NCBI GenBank assembly: GCA_964242305.1
Contig: CAXTBB010000020.1
Coordinates: forward strand, 5,610 to 69,609
DNA from: DATLGB01 sp964242305
GTDB lineage: Bacteria > Actinomycetota > Thermoleophilia > Solirubrobacterales > Solirubrobacteraceae
Direction: 5' to 3'
DNA length: 64,000 nucleotides
Position numbers and translations under genes: made by a program. Positions 45,376 to 53,724 of this stretch are shown piece by piece (the first letter of the stretch is position 1; each line of letters starts with the position of its first letter). The notes below the pieces were generated by a model that saw only the letters and a list, made by a program, of their open reading frames with translations, was not told the DNA's origin and made no database searches.

Positions 45376-45831
45376 TCAGTAGGACTCCCTGCCGGTCAAC
45401 ACGATGTGGGTGATCGTGGTCTTTGGGTCGTACGTGCCCGAGAAGGTGTACGTGGAAGTGAGGTGCTTGAGCTTGCCCGTCCCGCGAATGTCCTGGCCAT
45501 GCCCGGTGACCGGGATGATGCCGTTGCTGTCCGGGGTCCCCAGGGTGAACGTGTCTTTGGCGACTGCCTTCGCGTTGCCGTAGTAGACGGTGGTCACGTC
45601 GGTGCCGCCGGTGGCGGTCAGGCTTGTGATCTTCTGGACGCCAGCCCCGTCACCAGCACGTGAATCGTGGATCTTGAGCGTCGATTCGTCAGCGCTGATC
45701 GATGCGCCGTCGATCGTCGACGTGAAGCGGACGTTCTTGTGTTTCGGTCCGGTCGCGGCTCCCGCGGGAAACACGGCCACTCCAGTCGCGAGCGTACAGG
45801 CGGCGAGCATGACGAAAGGTGCGTAGCGCAT
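45376..45831 (-). CDS. Small secreted protein of unknown function
   Basis: 151 residues with a signal peptide (about 1-25, AGA-A) and a mature region of predicted beta-strands: FTSTIDGASISADESTLKI, YYGNAKAVAKDTF and TFSGTYDPKTTITHIVL. No cysteine pairs are present. ATG at 45831 is chosen because GAGGAGA lies about 8 nt upstream; the open frame to 45882 adds unsupported residues. It has the size class of the secreted protein at 15065-15493. The 144 nt on its 3' side (45232-45375) contain nothing I can support. Confidence 0.65.
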   Translation of the reverse strand: MRYAPFVMLAACTLATGVAVFPAGAATGPKHKNVRFTSTIDGASISADESTLKIHDSRAGDGAGVQKITSLTATGGTDVTTVYYGNAKAVAKDTFTLGTPDSNGIIPVTGHGQDIRGTGKLKHLTSTYTFSGTYDPKTTITHIVLTGRESY

Positions 45832-46139
45832 GACGAAGTCTCCTCGTTGAAGTCTGGGCAGCACGTATCTAACCCCATTCACGAACCCGTTGCCAGCGCA
45901 TCACCGAGCCCAATCGAGAAGGGTTCGCGGGCCACGACTACCCGGGGCCGGATCAGAGGGTGCGGGTCCGCCGCCGGGGTCTTCGATAGAGCCGTGAGTC
46001 GTCCTTCGGGGGTCTGTCCGGTGTCAGGTGACGATGCGAAGGACAGCGACCGGGCTCCCGCGCCGAAGGTGCCCGCACGCGGCGCGTCGACCGGTCTGCA
46101 CCGCTCCGCTCGTGAGAGCACGGCACGGCAGCCGCCCAG

Positions 46140-46395
46140 CTCGCCGACGACTCCTCGCGGTCGCTGATCGGGACGACCTCGATCGGTAGGTCAGTGACGA
46201 TCCCGTTGGCGACCTGCTTGAGCAGCCGCGTCGGCTCGGAGTCCGGATCCGTGGAGCGCCAGTGATCTTCGCGAGCCCATCGTTGTCGTAGTGAAAGGCG
46301 TGCGTCCGCGTCGGGTCGCTGTCGGCGCCACGGTGGATGCGCGCGACGGTGTCGCCGTCGCAGTCGTCCGTGGTGCCCACCGAAGCATGCGATTG
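46140..46395 (-). pseudogene. Frameshifted remnant of an unknown secreted-type protein
   Basis: On the minus strand, one frame reads CDGDTVARIHRG, DSDPTRTHAFHYDNDG and LAKITGAP. After about 46262 the protein-like reading moves to another frame: DPDSEPTRLLKQVANGIVTD, then LPIEVVPISDREES. Both halves look like real protein but neither frame alone spans them, so a frameshift or deletion is likely. The family is not identified. The surrounding 45832-46140 shows no gene. Confidence 0.35.
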
Positions 46396-46459
46396 GAGTC
46401 CTTGGTGCGGGCCGCCGGGCGCCTCTACTTCATGTGTGCCTTCGCCCGGGTTCCGGCGC

Positions 46460-46740
46460 TCAGTTGAAGAGCAGGTAGAAGTCCTCCGAAGCGGGCTTCC
46501 CGGTGCTGTCGTAGGTCTGGATCTCGACCTGGTAACCCGACGGGCACTGACTCAGGCCGGCCGCGCGCGCCGGCAGGGAGCTGTCCCGCCGCGAAGTCCG
46601 TCTCCGCCAAGGACCCGTCCTTGACCTTCTTCGAGGTCACCGCATCCGCGCGTAGGTGCTTGGCGCCGAACTAACAAGGCGAGCGTCGACATGACGTTCG
46701 CAACGACAAAGACCCCGCACGGATGGCGGGCCTCGGGGTG
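46460..46740 (-). pseudogene. Disrupted gene of the KDGS/GQLPAG surface-protein family
   Basis: One minus frame contains FGAKHLRADAVTSKKVKDGS followed by AETDFAAGQLPAG, the conserved stalk start of many actinobacterial collagen-like or membrane-anchored proteins. A second frame continues LSQCPSGYQVEIQTYD and SEDFYLLFN to a stop at 46462-46460. An upstream frame has FVVANVMSTLALLV, resembling the usual N-terminal membrane segment. The three pieces are in different frames and a TAG interrupts the first, so the gene is dead. Confidence 0.6.
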
Positions 46741-46786
46741 CTGCATCGACCTCATAGAGGGAGCGACTGGTGACGTCATTTGGCGC

Positions 46787-47917
46787 TCAGCCGACGATGG
46801 CAACCGGCAGTACTCGAGCGGGCCGCTCCTGGCCACTCGGGCGATCATCCAGGACTTCGACGAAGCACTGGGAAGCAGACGCACAGGCGAGGTCCCAAAC
46901 GTCTTGCTTGGGCGTAACAGGCATATCGAAGACGTGCCACGTCGGCGATGCGCTGAAAGTCGCTTCGCTGACCAGGAGGTAGTGCTTGTTCTTACGGTAG
47001 GCACGAGCGATGCAGCGCCCACCGTCGAAGCACGCGATGTCCTCGATGTTCGGATCATCCACTGACCCGGGGAAGGGTTCGGATTGCACCCAGCGGCCGG
47101 GGTTGCGATGTGCCACGGCGTCCGGCGTGGACAGCACCGTGACCTCGGCACCCCCGTCATCCCGCTCGGCTCCCGCAACTAGGACGCACTGACGTGGCTC
47201 GATGCATGCACCTGCACCAATTCCGAGCGTCCCGCCGCCGGGATAGCGCGGTGCGCGAGTGCGCCAGCCGCTGCCGCCCTTGAGGGGATTGGAGATCACC
47301 GAGACTTCGAAGCGGTCGGAACCGATACAAACGCTCGCTTGAGGGGAGCACGCAATCTGCTGGGCGCCGCCGGCGCCGCGATGACGGATCCACGAACTTG
47401 GCCGCAATGGAGAGGTTGAGAATGCAGTGCTCTTCTCGCCTACGGCGGTACAGAACGTCGGCGACCAGCATCGCTGGTCATACGAGCCATAAGGCATTCG
47501 GATCAAGCGCTGCTTGAAAGACGGTGTGCCCCGGCGGATCGCCGCTGACCCGAGCAGCACGTCGTCGTAGATGTTGTTCGTTGTGTTTCGGCGAGTGATG
47601 CAAACCGTCGGCGATGCGCAGGCGACGGCCTCTGGGCGTCCGTATCGGCTCGAACTAGGGGTCGGGGTCGAACGCCAGCCCCCCATGGACGGTTCGCGTG
47701 ACACGTACACCCCGCGATCGGTGCTGAGGTAGCAGAAGTCGGCACTGGTGCAGCCCAGCGTTCCATCCCCGGGTGCGGCACGGTGCGCGGTCCCCCAGAG
47801 GGGCGAAGGCGCCGCTGCGGCCCTGCTGGATCCGAAGGCTCCGGCGCCAACAACCAGAGTCACTAGGAGCGCCGCCCGCACAGCCCGCACGGCGCGCAGC
47901 ATACGTGAAAACAGCAA
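46787..47917 (-). CDS. Secreted protein with repeated cysteine-pair motifs (propeller-like)
   Basis: 376 residues with a signal peptide (about 1-36, AAAA-P). Seven repeats of a short motif recur about every 40-50 residues: LGCTSADFCYL, VACASPTVCIT, WSPTFCTAVG (one Cys in this part), IACSPQASVCIGS, GACIEPRQCVLV, IACFDGGRCIAR and LACASASQCFVE. The pattern C(x4-6)C at a strand start resembles the Asp-box/BNR-like secreted proteins in which disulfides pin each blade. Function unknown. GC and codon use are a little lower than the core genes. ATG start at 47917. Confidence 0.65.
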   Translation of the reverse strand: MLFSRMLRAVRAVRAALLVTLVVGAGAFGSSRAAAAPSPLWGTAHRAAPGDGTLGCTSADFCYLSTDRGVYVSREPSMGGWRSTPTPSSSRYGRPEAVACASPTVCITRRNTTNNIYDDVLLGSAAIRRGTPSFKQRLIRMPYGSYDQRCWSPTFCTAVGEKSTAFSTSPLRPSSWIRHRGAGGAQQIACSPQASVCIGSDRFEVSVISNPLKGGSGWRTRAPRYPGGGTLGIGAGACIEPRQCVLVAGAERDDGGAEVTVLSTPDAVAHRNPGRWVQSEPFPGSVDDPNIEDIACFDGGRCIARAYRKNKHYLLVSEATFSASPTWHVFDMPVTPKQDVWDLACASASQCFVEVLDDRPSGQERPARVLPVAIVG

Positions 47918-48340
47918 GCAATCCCTTTGTTCGGCTTCTAGGACGGAACAGCGGCGGACAAGTCGACCGGGCCGGAGTCGGCGGAGGAGGCGTCAGCACT
48001 CGCGATGGCCGACACACGCTCACCCGCCAGGTGCTCTTGGTCCGTTCTGGACCTGTATCTCCTTGGACGCGCTTGCGATGCCTTTCCCTGATTGTTGTTG
48101 AGCACCTTGATCCACCAGCGCCGTCCGTCCGCGTCGGAAACCGGAAATGCCTGCGAACCGGGAGTCGGCCGCTGGCCCGAAGACCGCTGGACCTCGAGCC
48201 CTACAGCGGAAGGCCGGTTGAGCCCGCTTGTGCTCACGCCCGATCCGTCGCTCTCCTCTCCGGGTCCTCCGGCCACGCGTGTTGCCCCTTTGTTGCCCCC
48301 ACCGAAGCCAGCCGACACGCCGCTTGGCTCTACACCAAAG
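47918..48340. other. Host-side flank of the prophage, no supported gene
   Basis: No reading frame here has a convincing start and protein-like composition on either strand. Two direct repeats TTGCCCC occur close together (about 48283-48302, within TTGCCCCTTTGTTGCCCC), which could be integrase arm sites or chance. By the orientation of the tRNA fragment beside it, this DNA should be what originally lay downstream of the tRNA-His gene. Confidence 0.4.
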
Positions 48341-48382
48341 GGACGGCGACGGGACTCGAACCCGCGACCGCCGGGATCACAA
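48341..48382 (-). repeat. attL-like 3' fragment of tRNA-His
   Basis: The minus strand reads the anticodon loop TTGTGAT (anticodon GTG, His), the 3' anticodon strand CCCGG, variable loop CGGTC, T-arm GCGGG-TTCGAGT-CCCGT, the 3' acceptor CGCCGTC and then C73. The C discriminator is the hallmark of tRNA-His. The 5' half of the tRNA is absent: the bases before the loop (CCTCC) cannot pair with CCCGG. This is what an integration inside a tRNA gene leaves at the end away from the reconstituted tRNA. Confidence 0.75.
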
Positions 48383-48594
48383 GGAGGCGTAGAGAACCCG
48401 CACGCCGCCTCGCACCGCTCTAGCGCGCGGGTAACTGACCCCGGCCACAACGCCGATCAGCGGCCCGCGGACGACCGTCGCGCGACCAGAGTTCGGCGGG
48501 CGCTCCACGCCCTCCGGCGCCTCGGAGGCTCGCACCGCGTCCACGCCGCCGCCGTGATCGCCCTCGCCGCCATCCTCTCGGCCGTGGTGCCGTC

Positions 48595-49308
48595 ATGAGC
48601 GCCACCGACACCAGCGGCGCTCTCTTCCACGGCGACGACCTCGACGCCGCGATGAACGCCGGCCAGGGCGTCGAGGCCTTCGGCGAGCGCTTCGGCGTCT
48701 GCCTCACCGCGCTCGACACCCGCACCCGGCTGCTCGTCAACAACCAGGTCGAGATCCTGGCCTCCCAGCAGGAGCTCGCGGACGCCCGAAAGGAACTGCT
48801 CGCGGCCGGCATCCCCGACCCCAGCGACGAGTTGGTCAGCACCCTCGTCCTACGCGGCGTCATCGGCGGTTCGTTCACCTACGGCCTCGAGACCGGGCTG
48901 CGGCTCGCGCTCGCCAACGGCTGGGAACCCAGCGCCGAACGGCGACCGTCCACCGGCCCAGCGCCCACCGACGCCGACCGCGACCTCGACATCGAGCGCG
49001 CCCTGACCCGTGAGGCCGCCAGCATGGCGGTCGTCGCCGACCCGACCGGCACCGCCGACGAGCTCAGCCAGTGGGCCGAAGAACGCGCCGGCGACGGCCC
49101 CGTCCGCGAGATCGCCGTCCGCGACTTCCGCGAAGAAGGCCTCGAAGAGCTCGTCGACGCCCGCAACTACTGCTGCTGGCACATCCAGCAAGCCCAAGAC
49201 CGCGGCGACCTCGGTGAGAGCGAGCGCGGGCTGTGGGCGCTGGTCAGCGTGATCGGCGCCTACCACCACGTCCGCGAACTCCGACCCACCAGGTCCATCG
49301 ATGCCTGA
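48595..49308 (+). CDS. Phage early-region protein, unknown function
   Basis: 237 residues, acidic and mostly helical, with no membrane span or signal. A conserved-looking stretch lies near the C-terminus (ARNYCCWHIQQAQDRGD). I do not recognise a family. ATG at 48595 overlaps an upstream TGA (ATGA) belonging to a frame that ends in a membrane-like segment (RVHAAAVIALAAILSAVVPS) but has no start. That frame is probably a phage gene truncated at the attachment site, so this gene was once second in an operon. Confidence 0.7.
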   Translation: MSATDTSGALFHGDDLDAAMNAGQGVEAFGERFGVCLTALDTRTRLLVNNQVEILASQQELADARKELLAAGIPDPSDELVSTLVLRGVIGGSFTYGLETGLRLALANGWEPSAERRPSTGPAPTDADRDLDIERALTREAASMAVVADPTGTADELSQWAEERAGDGPVREIAVRDFREEGLEELVDARNYCCWHIQQAQDRGDLGESERGLWALVSVIGAYHHVRELRPTRSIDA

Positions 49309-49672
49309 GTCCCTTGATCTCATCGACCTGCGCGCCGCGAACGTCAACCGCGCGCAGCGGTGGCACGCTGACGCCGAGCCGTGGACCGGGGCTGACTGGT
49401 CAAATGCGATGGCGGGCGAGACCGGCGAGGCGTGCAACGTCGTCAAGAAGATCCGGCGGATCGAGACGTCGATCACACAGGGCACCTACCACGGCGAGGA
49501 GACGACCAGCACGGATCGTGACGAGTTGGTCCGCAAGCTCGGCAGCGAGATCGCCGACACGATCATTTACGCCGATCTCTTGGCGGACCACTACGGCATC
49601 GACGTGGGAGCCGCAATCCGCCGCAAGTTCAACGCTGTGTCGGAGGCCCAGGGCTTCCCGGAGCGCCTGTAA
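49301..49672 (+). CDS. MazG-like nucleotide pyrophosphohydrolase
   Basis: 123 residues of the all-alpha NTP-PPase class. Metal-binding ExxE at residues 40-43 (GETGE) and ExxD at 83-86 (SEIAD) are present with normal spacing. Phage MazG-like enzymes hydrolyse (d)NTPs or possibly ppGpp-type alarmones. The start overlaps the previous gene by 8 nt. Confidence 0.82.
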   Translation: MPESLDLIDLRAANVNRAQRWHADAEPWTGADWSNAMAGETGEACNVVKKIRRIETSITQGTYHGEETTSTDRDELVRKLGSEIADTIIYADLLADHYGIDVGAAIRRKFNAVSEAQGFPERL

Positions 49673-49686
49673 ATGGAGGCCTGCAC

Positions 49687-50568
49687 ATGAGGTTTGACCC
49701 GACCACCGCTCACCTGATCGCTGACCGGAAGATCCGTGAGCTGCGCCTGCCGGCTCAGGAGGTCCGGCGGGCGCGCACGCGGAAGGTGCGCGGCGGCGGC
49801 CGGCACGCGCTGCCCGCCAACCCACACACGCACGAGACCGCGGCGCCGCAGGTCGGCCACGCGGTGCCGATCACGCGCCCGGGCAGCCGCGCGCCGATCG
49901 CTCACATCACGATCACGAGCTGCCGCCGCGCCCGTCACGGCGACACCCTCAGCGCCGAGCAGCTGAAGGCGCTCGGCCACGTCGTGCGTGGCCACCCGAG
50001 CCGACTGTCGTACGTGCGCGCTTGGCTGCTGCAGCGCGACGCGCCGTGGCTGGCAGCACGCGCCCCTCTCCCTCGCACCACAACGCAGCCGATCAAAGAC
50101 GCGGCGCTGGCCGCGGTAGACGATGAGCCTGAGGCCGTGATGCTCTCAACAAGGGAAGCGCGCGGCGCGGCGCTGCTCGCGCGCTTCGACCAGCGGTGGG
50201 CGGACCGTTACGTATGGGTCGTGACGTTCGAGATCACCGACGACCTGCCCACCTACCTGCACCAGGGCGTCATCAGTCCGCCGCTGGCCAAGCGCCCGGA
50301 CGGTCGACACGTCATCGACGACGGGATCCGCGACGAGGACCGCGGCTACTACGGCGCTGGCGTCCGACCCGTCCCCTCGGCCACGGAACTCGAGGATCGC
50401 GGCTACACGCACAACGCTCGCGACGGTATGACCGCCGCGGCTGAAGCCGTCGACGTCAACACCCTCGACCCCGAGCGCGCTGACGAGGCGCGAGAACGTC
50501 ACCTCCAAGATGTCGACCCTGCCAGGCGGGCGAAGCTGCTGAAGGCCGGGCTGAGGCGCGCCGCGTGA
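49687..50568 (+). CDS. Phage protein with ASCH/PUA-like core
   Basis: 293 residues. The middle part (SRLSYVRAWLLQRDAPWLA, then RFDQRWADRYVWVVTFEI) looks like the ASCH-like proteins found near phage terminase genes, which contact RNA or modified nucleotides; this is by pattern only. The N-terminus is Arg/His-rich and basic. The start is ATG at 49687. The stop TGA is part of GTGA with the next frame. Confidence 0.6.
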   Translation: MRFDPTTAHLIADRKIRELRLPAQEVRRARTRKVRGGGRHALPANPHTHETAAPQVGHAVPITRPGSRAPIAHITITSCRRARHGDTLSAEQLKALGHVVRGHPSRLSYVRAWLLQRDAPWLAARAPLPRTTTQPIKDAALAAVDDEPEAVMLSTREARGAALLARFDQRWADRYVWVVTFEITDDLPTYLHQGVISPPLAKRPDGRHVIDDGIRDEDRGYYGAGVRPVPSATELEDRGYTHNARDGMTAAAEAVDVNTLDPERADEARERHLQDVDPARRAKLLKAGLRRAA

Positions 50569-50651
50569 TTCCGTCCGAGAGCGATCTATACTTCCCAACC
50601 AGCGCGAAGGCCGCCGTAGTGCGTGAGCAGTTCCAATCACAGCCCGCCGCC

Positions 50652-50695
50652 GCAAGCGCTCTTTGCCCCACCCGTTTTGCCCTGTCAGCGCTTGC
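50652..50695. promoter_or_regulatory. Inverted repeat upstream of a small phage gene
   Basis: Perfect 9-nt arms GCAAGCGCT (50652-50660) and AGCGCTTGC (50687-50695) with a 26-nt spacer containing two TTTGCCC-type repeats (50662-50668 and 50676-50682). TATACT at 50587-50592 further upstream could be a -10 box. The stretch 50569-50708 has poor coding character. It fits an operator or promoter region for the genes from 50709 onwards. Confidence 0.45.
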
Positions 50696-50708
50696 CGCGC
50701 TACCCGAC

Positions 50709-50915
50709 ATGGCATCCAGCGTCATCACCTTCCACGACCGCGCCCTCGCGCGCCTCGGCACCGCCGTCCGATCCGCCTATCCCCAGGCGACCGGAGCGGA
50801 GCGCCTGCAGCTCGAGCGGCTACAGATCCTCGCGCGCACCGGCCACATCACCGTCGCCCAGGCGCACGACCTGGTCGCCGACCTACGACGCGAGCACCAG
50901 CGGACAGCAGCATGA
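50709..50915 (+). CDS. Small helical phage protein (68 residues)
   Basis: Begins MASSVITFHDRALARLGTAV; helical and charged, with a leucine/arginine-rich second half (RLQLERLQILARTGHITVAQ). An in-frame GTG at 50565 overlapping the previous stop would give 116 residues, but the added part is rich in unusual codons and holds an inverted repeat and a -10-like box, so I prefer the ATG. Function unknown. Confidence 0.5.
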   Translation: MASSVITFHDRALARLGTAVRSAYPQATGAERLQLERLQILARTGHITVAQAHDLVADLRREHQRTAA

Positions 50916-51172
50916 GCGGCAACGTCATCGGCATCCACAGCTGCGAAACGTGCCAGGCCCCGCTGCCCACCGACCGCCGCCGCCGCTACTGCGACGACTG
51001 CCGACCCGCCGCCCGTGTCTTCGTGATCCACCGAGCCAAGCCCGACGTCGACACATCGCGCGCAGGTCGGGCGAAGCGGTGCGCGTGCAGTCGCCCAACG
51101 CTCTACAGAGACGGTCGCGAGCTGCGCTGTCATTCGTGCGGCCATGAGGCAGTGGCGGCTCACGCCGCGTGA
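50912..51172 (+). CDS. Small zinc-ribbon phage protein
   Basis: 86 residues with two cysteine pairs at the N-terminus (CETC and CDDC) and a second set at the C-terminus (CACS and CHSC). Probably binds zinc and nucleic acid. ATGA overlap with the preceding gene and GTGA overlap with the HNH gene make it part of one translated block. Confidence 0.65.
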   Translation: MSGNVIGIHSCETCQAPLPTDRRRRYCDDCRPAARVFVIHRAKPDVDTSRAGRAKRCACSRPTLYRDGRELRCHSCGHEAVAAHAA

Positions 51173-51474
51173 GGCGCGCGTGCATCGTCTGCGGTCGACC
51201 ATCCCCTGCGTCCCGCTGCCCCGAGCACGAGCTCACTGAGAGGCCGCGAGGCAACGCATTCGAGGCCACTCGTCAGCGGATCGCTAACCGAGACGGCTGG
51301 ATCTGCCAGCTCCCGGACTGCGGGAAGCCGATTGACCCGCAACTGCGCAAGCCGCATCCGATGGCGTTGGCCATCGATCACATCCTTCCGCGTGCCGCTG
51401 GCGGCACTGACGAGGACCACAACCTCCAGGCCGCCCACGCGCTGTGCAACCTCCAGAAGGGAACGAACCGATGA
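51169..51474 (+). CDS. HNH endonuclease (terminase-associated type)
   Basis: 101 residues. N-terminal zinc pair CIVC with CPEH, then the HNH core: AIDHILPRAAGG, HNLQAAHALCNLQKG. In HK97-like phages an HNH protein next to terminase is needed for DNA packaging cleavage. GTG start at 51169. The position a few genes before the terminases fits. Confidence 0.9.
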   Translation: MRRACIVCGRPSPASRCPEHELTERPRGNAFEATRQRIANRDGWICQLPDCGKPIDPQLRKPHPMALAIDHILPRAAGGTDEDHNLQAAHALCNLQKGTNR

Positions 51475-51641
51475 TCCTCAAGCTGCCTGACTGGCTCCGC
51501 GACCTCCTCTTCCCCCTGTGGCTGCGCGGCCTGCGCACCGAACTCGCCGCCCTAGGTCGTCACAGGGGGGCCTCAGGATCACGAGCGCTCAGCACCCCCC
51601 ACGGTGATGCCCCAACCCGTGGCGCGCGCGGGATCGGCTGA
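51471..51641 (+). CDS. Small phage protein with amphipathic N-terminal helix
   Basis: 56 residues beginning MILKLPDWLRDLLFPLWLRG; the rest is disordered and Gly/Arg/Ser-rich. ATG at 51471 overlaps the HNH stop (ATGA). No function can be assigned, and the disordered tail may not be conserved. Confidence 0.45.
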   Translation: MILKLPDWLRDLLFPLWLRGLRTELAALGRHRGASGSRALSTPHGDAPTRGARGIG

Positions 51642-51650
51642 GGGCGAAAG

Positions 51651-52202
51651 GTGCCCGAGGCCGTTCCAGCGTCCCAGCTGGCTGACCGGATCCTCGACGT
51701 CCTCCCCGGCCGCGTGTCGGAGTGGGCGCCGAAGCTCGGCCGCAAGCGGACCGACAGCACAATCCGCACGCGCCTCAAGCAGCTCGAGGCGGTCGGCGCG
51801 GTCGAATGCGAAGAGGGCGTGTGGTCAAGGACTCAAGCGGACCCGATCCACGACACCCTCCCCGGCTACGAGTTCCCGGAGGGCTTCGACGCCGAGTCGC
51901 GGGATCTGCTGCGCCAGAAGGCGCTCGAGGTCCGCCTCGCCGAGGTGCCGCTGGACTCGTTCATGGTCGAGCTGATCGAGGCCTACGTCCGGTGCCTGCA
52001 GCGCGCGCGGCACGCCAACGAGGAGATCGACTCCGACGGGCTGTTCCAGACCGCCGCCAAGGGCAACCGCAAGTTCGCCCACCCCGGCGTCGCGACAGCG
52101 CGCGAGGCCGAGCGCGACGCGCACGTCTACCGCGAGGCGATCGAGAAGAAGAAGCGGACGGACCCCGGTGCCGATCCGGACGACGACCTCAGCGGCCTCT
52201 AG
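51651..52202 (+). CDS. Terminase small subunit (phage DNA recognition)
   Basis: 183 residues. An N-terminal winged/HTH-like segment (ADRILDVLPGRVSEW, then STIRTRLKQLEAVGAVE) is followed by a helical oligomerisation region and a charged tail. It sits directly before the large terminase, which overlaps it by 35 nt. GTG at 51651 follows GGCGAAAGG. The call rests mainly on position and architecture. Confidence 0.7.
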   Translation: MPEAVPASQLADRILDVLPGRVSEWAPKLGRKRTDSTIRTRLKQLEAVGAVECEEGVWSRTQADPIHDTLPGYEFPEGFDAESRDLLRQKALEVRLAEVPLDSFMVELIEAYVRCLQRARHANEEIDSDGLFQTAAKGNRKFAHPGVATAREAERDAHVYREAIEKKKRTDPGADPDDDLSGL

Positions 52203-53724
52203 GCCCAGCTCGTCCGTCAAGCCGCTCCCCGGCCTTCCCGGCGGCAAGCCGCTCCTCACCCCGAACACCCTCCCCCACTTCAAGGAGTTCTGCCTCCGGC
52301 TCCGGCTCGACAACGGCAAGCCGTTCGTCATCGAGCCCTTCCAGGAGGAGATCCTGGCCGACTACTTCGACGGGGTCCTCGAGACGCTCGTCCTGCTGCC
52401 ATCGGGCAACGGCAAGACGACGCTGTTCGCGGCGCTCGCGCTCTACCACCTGCTGTACACGCCGGCGCGGTGCGGCGGCGCCGACCCGGCCATCTACATC
52501 ATGGCCGCCAGCCGCGACCAGGCCGCCCTGATGTTGAAGCACATCAAGCGGTTCATCGAGAAGAGCAAGGGGCTGCAGAAGCGCGTCAAGCCGCTGCGTC
52601 GCGGCGCCCGACTCATCGGCCGCGAAGGCGAGATCGAAGTGCTCGCCTCCGACGCCGACACCGCCGACGGCATCGCGCCGACGCTGGCGCTGATCGACGA
52701 GCTGCACCGCCACAAGAACACCGAGCTCTACGAGGTCGCGTTCAAGGGCCTCAAGAAGCGCAACGGCCAGTTGCTGCACTGCACCACGGCCGGCGAGACC
52801 GAGAAGAGCCCCCTCGGCGAGCTGCGCAAACGCGGCCTCAAGCTCCCGGGCCTCAAGAAGATCGGCAAGCACAGCTTCGCCCGCAACGTTCTCAAGACGT
52901 TCGCGTTCCACCAGTGGGCGCTCGACCGCGGTGACGACATGCACGACATCGCGGTCGTCAAGCAGGCCAACCCGCTCAGCGCGATCACCGAGCAGCATCT
53001 CGCCGCCGAGCACGACGCCCTGAAGTGGTGGGCGTGGGCTCGGTTCGCGTGCGGGCTGTGGGTCGCCGGCGAGCACTCCGCGATCAGCCCAATCGACTGG
53101 GCTGACTGCCCCGCCAAGACCGTCGATCCGACGGTCGCGAGCTACCTGGTTCTTGACCTCGCGTGGGTGCAGGACACCACGGCGATCGCGCCCGTCCAGG
53201 CCGTCACCACCACGGACGTCCGGGTAGGTCGGCCCGCGGTCATCGAGCCGCCCGGCGACGGGACCGCGATCCGCGAAAACAAGATCCTGGACACGATCCG
53301 GGTCTTCAAGGGCCAGCTGCTGCTCAAGGGCGTCGTCATGGACCCCGAGGCCGGCGGCAGGGCGCTCGTCGAGAAGATCGAGGGCGGCTACCACAACGAC
53401 GCCGGTGAGTACGTCCACCTTGGCCTAGAGGTCATCGAGCACACCCAGAAGCCCGAGCCGATGACCGATGCCGCCATGAAGCTCGACGGCGTCATCCGCA
53501 ACCGGTACCTCTCGCATCCGCACGAGGAGACGCTGACCGCGCACGTTCTCGCCGCGGTCGCCAAGCAAACCGGCGACCAGCGCCACCGCCTCGTCAAGCG
53601 CCGCAAGGACCCCGAGCCGATCGACGCCGCGATCTGCTGCGCGATGGGCGTCCGCGTCGCCCTGGCCGACCTTGACGAGGAGCCGATCGATCGATCCCTC
53701 TACCGCATGGAGTCCATCTCGTGA
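52168..53724 (+). CDS. Terminase large subunit
   Basis: 518-residue DNA-packaging ATPase and nuclease. Walker A LLPSGNGKTT (K83), Walker B TLALIDELH (Asp177/Glu178), motif III-like CTTAGETEKS, then the RNase-H-like nuclease with acidic residues in LVLDLAW, VMDPEAGG and a later AICC region. GTG start at 52168; a later start would shorten a low-complexity N-terminus but not the domains. Length is typical. Confidence 0.95.
   Translation: MPIRTTTSAASRPSSSVKPLPGLPGGKPLLTPNTLPHFKEFCLRLRLDNGKPFVIEPFQEEILADYFDGVLETLVLLPSGNGKTTLFAALALYHLLYTPARCGGADPAIYIMAASRDQAALMLKHIKRFIEKSKGLQKRVKPLRRGARLIGREGEIEVLASDADTADGIAPTLALIDELHRHKNTELYEVAFKGLKKRNGQLLHCTTAGETEKSPLGELRKRGLKLPGLKKIGKHSFARNVLKTFAFHQWALDRGDDMHDIAVVKQANPLSAITEQHLAAEHDALKWWAWARFACGLWVAGEHSAISPIDWADCPAKTVDPTVASYLVLDLAWVQDTTAIAPVQAVTTTDVRVGRPAVIEPPGDGTAIRENKILDTIRVFKGQLLLKGVVMDPEAGGRALVEKIEGGYHNDAGEYVHLGLEVIEHTQKPEPMTDAAMKLDGVIRNRYLSHPHEETLTAHVLAAVAKQTGDQRHRLVKRRKDPEPIDAAICCAMGVRVALADLDEEPIDRSLYRMESIS

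Noticed and set aside
47938..48450. 170-codon minus frame over the attachment site
   Set aside because: Part is the tRNA fragment; the rest has no recognisable domain and no start signal.
48092..48598. Plus frame across the tRNA-His fragment reading RRRDSNPRPPG
   Set aside because: Same kind of tRNA-translation artefact in its middle; only its last part looks coding and is reported as a finding.
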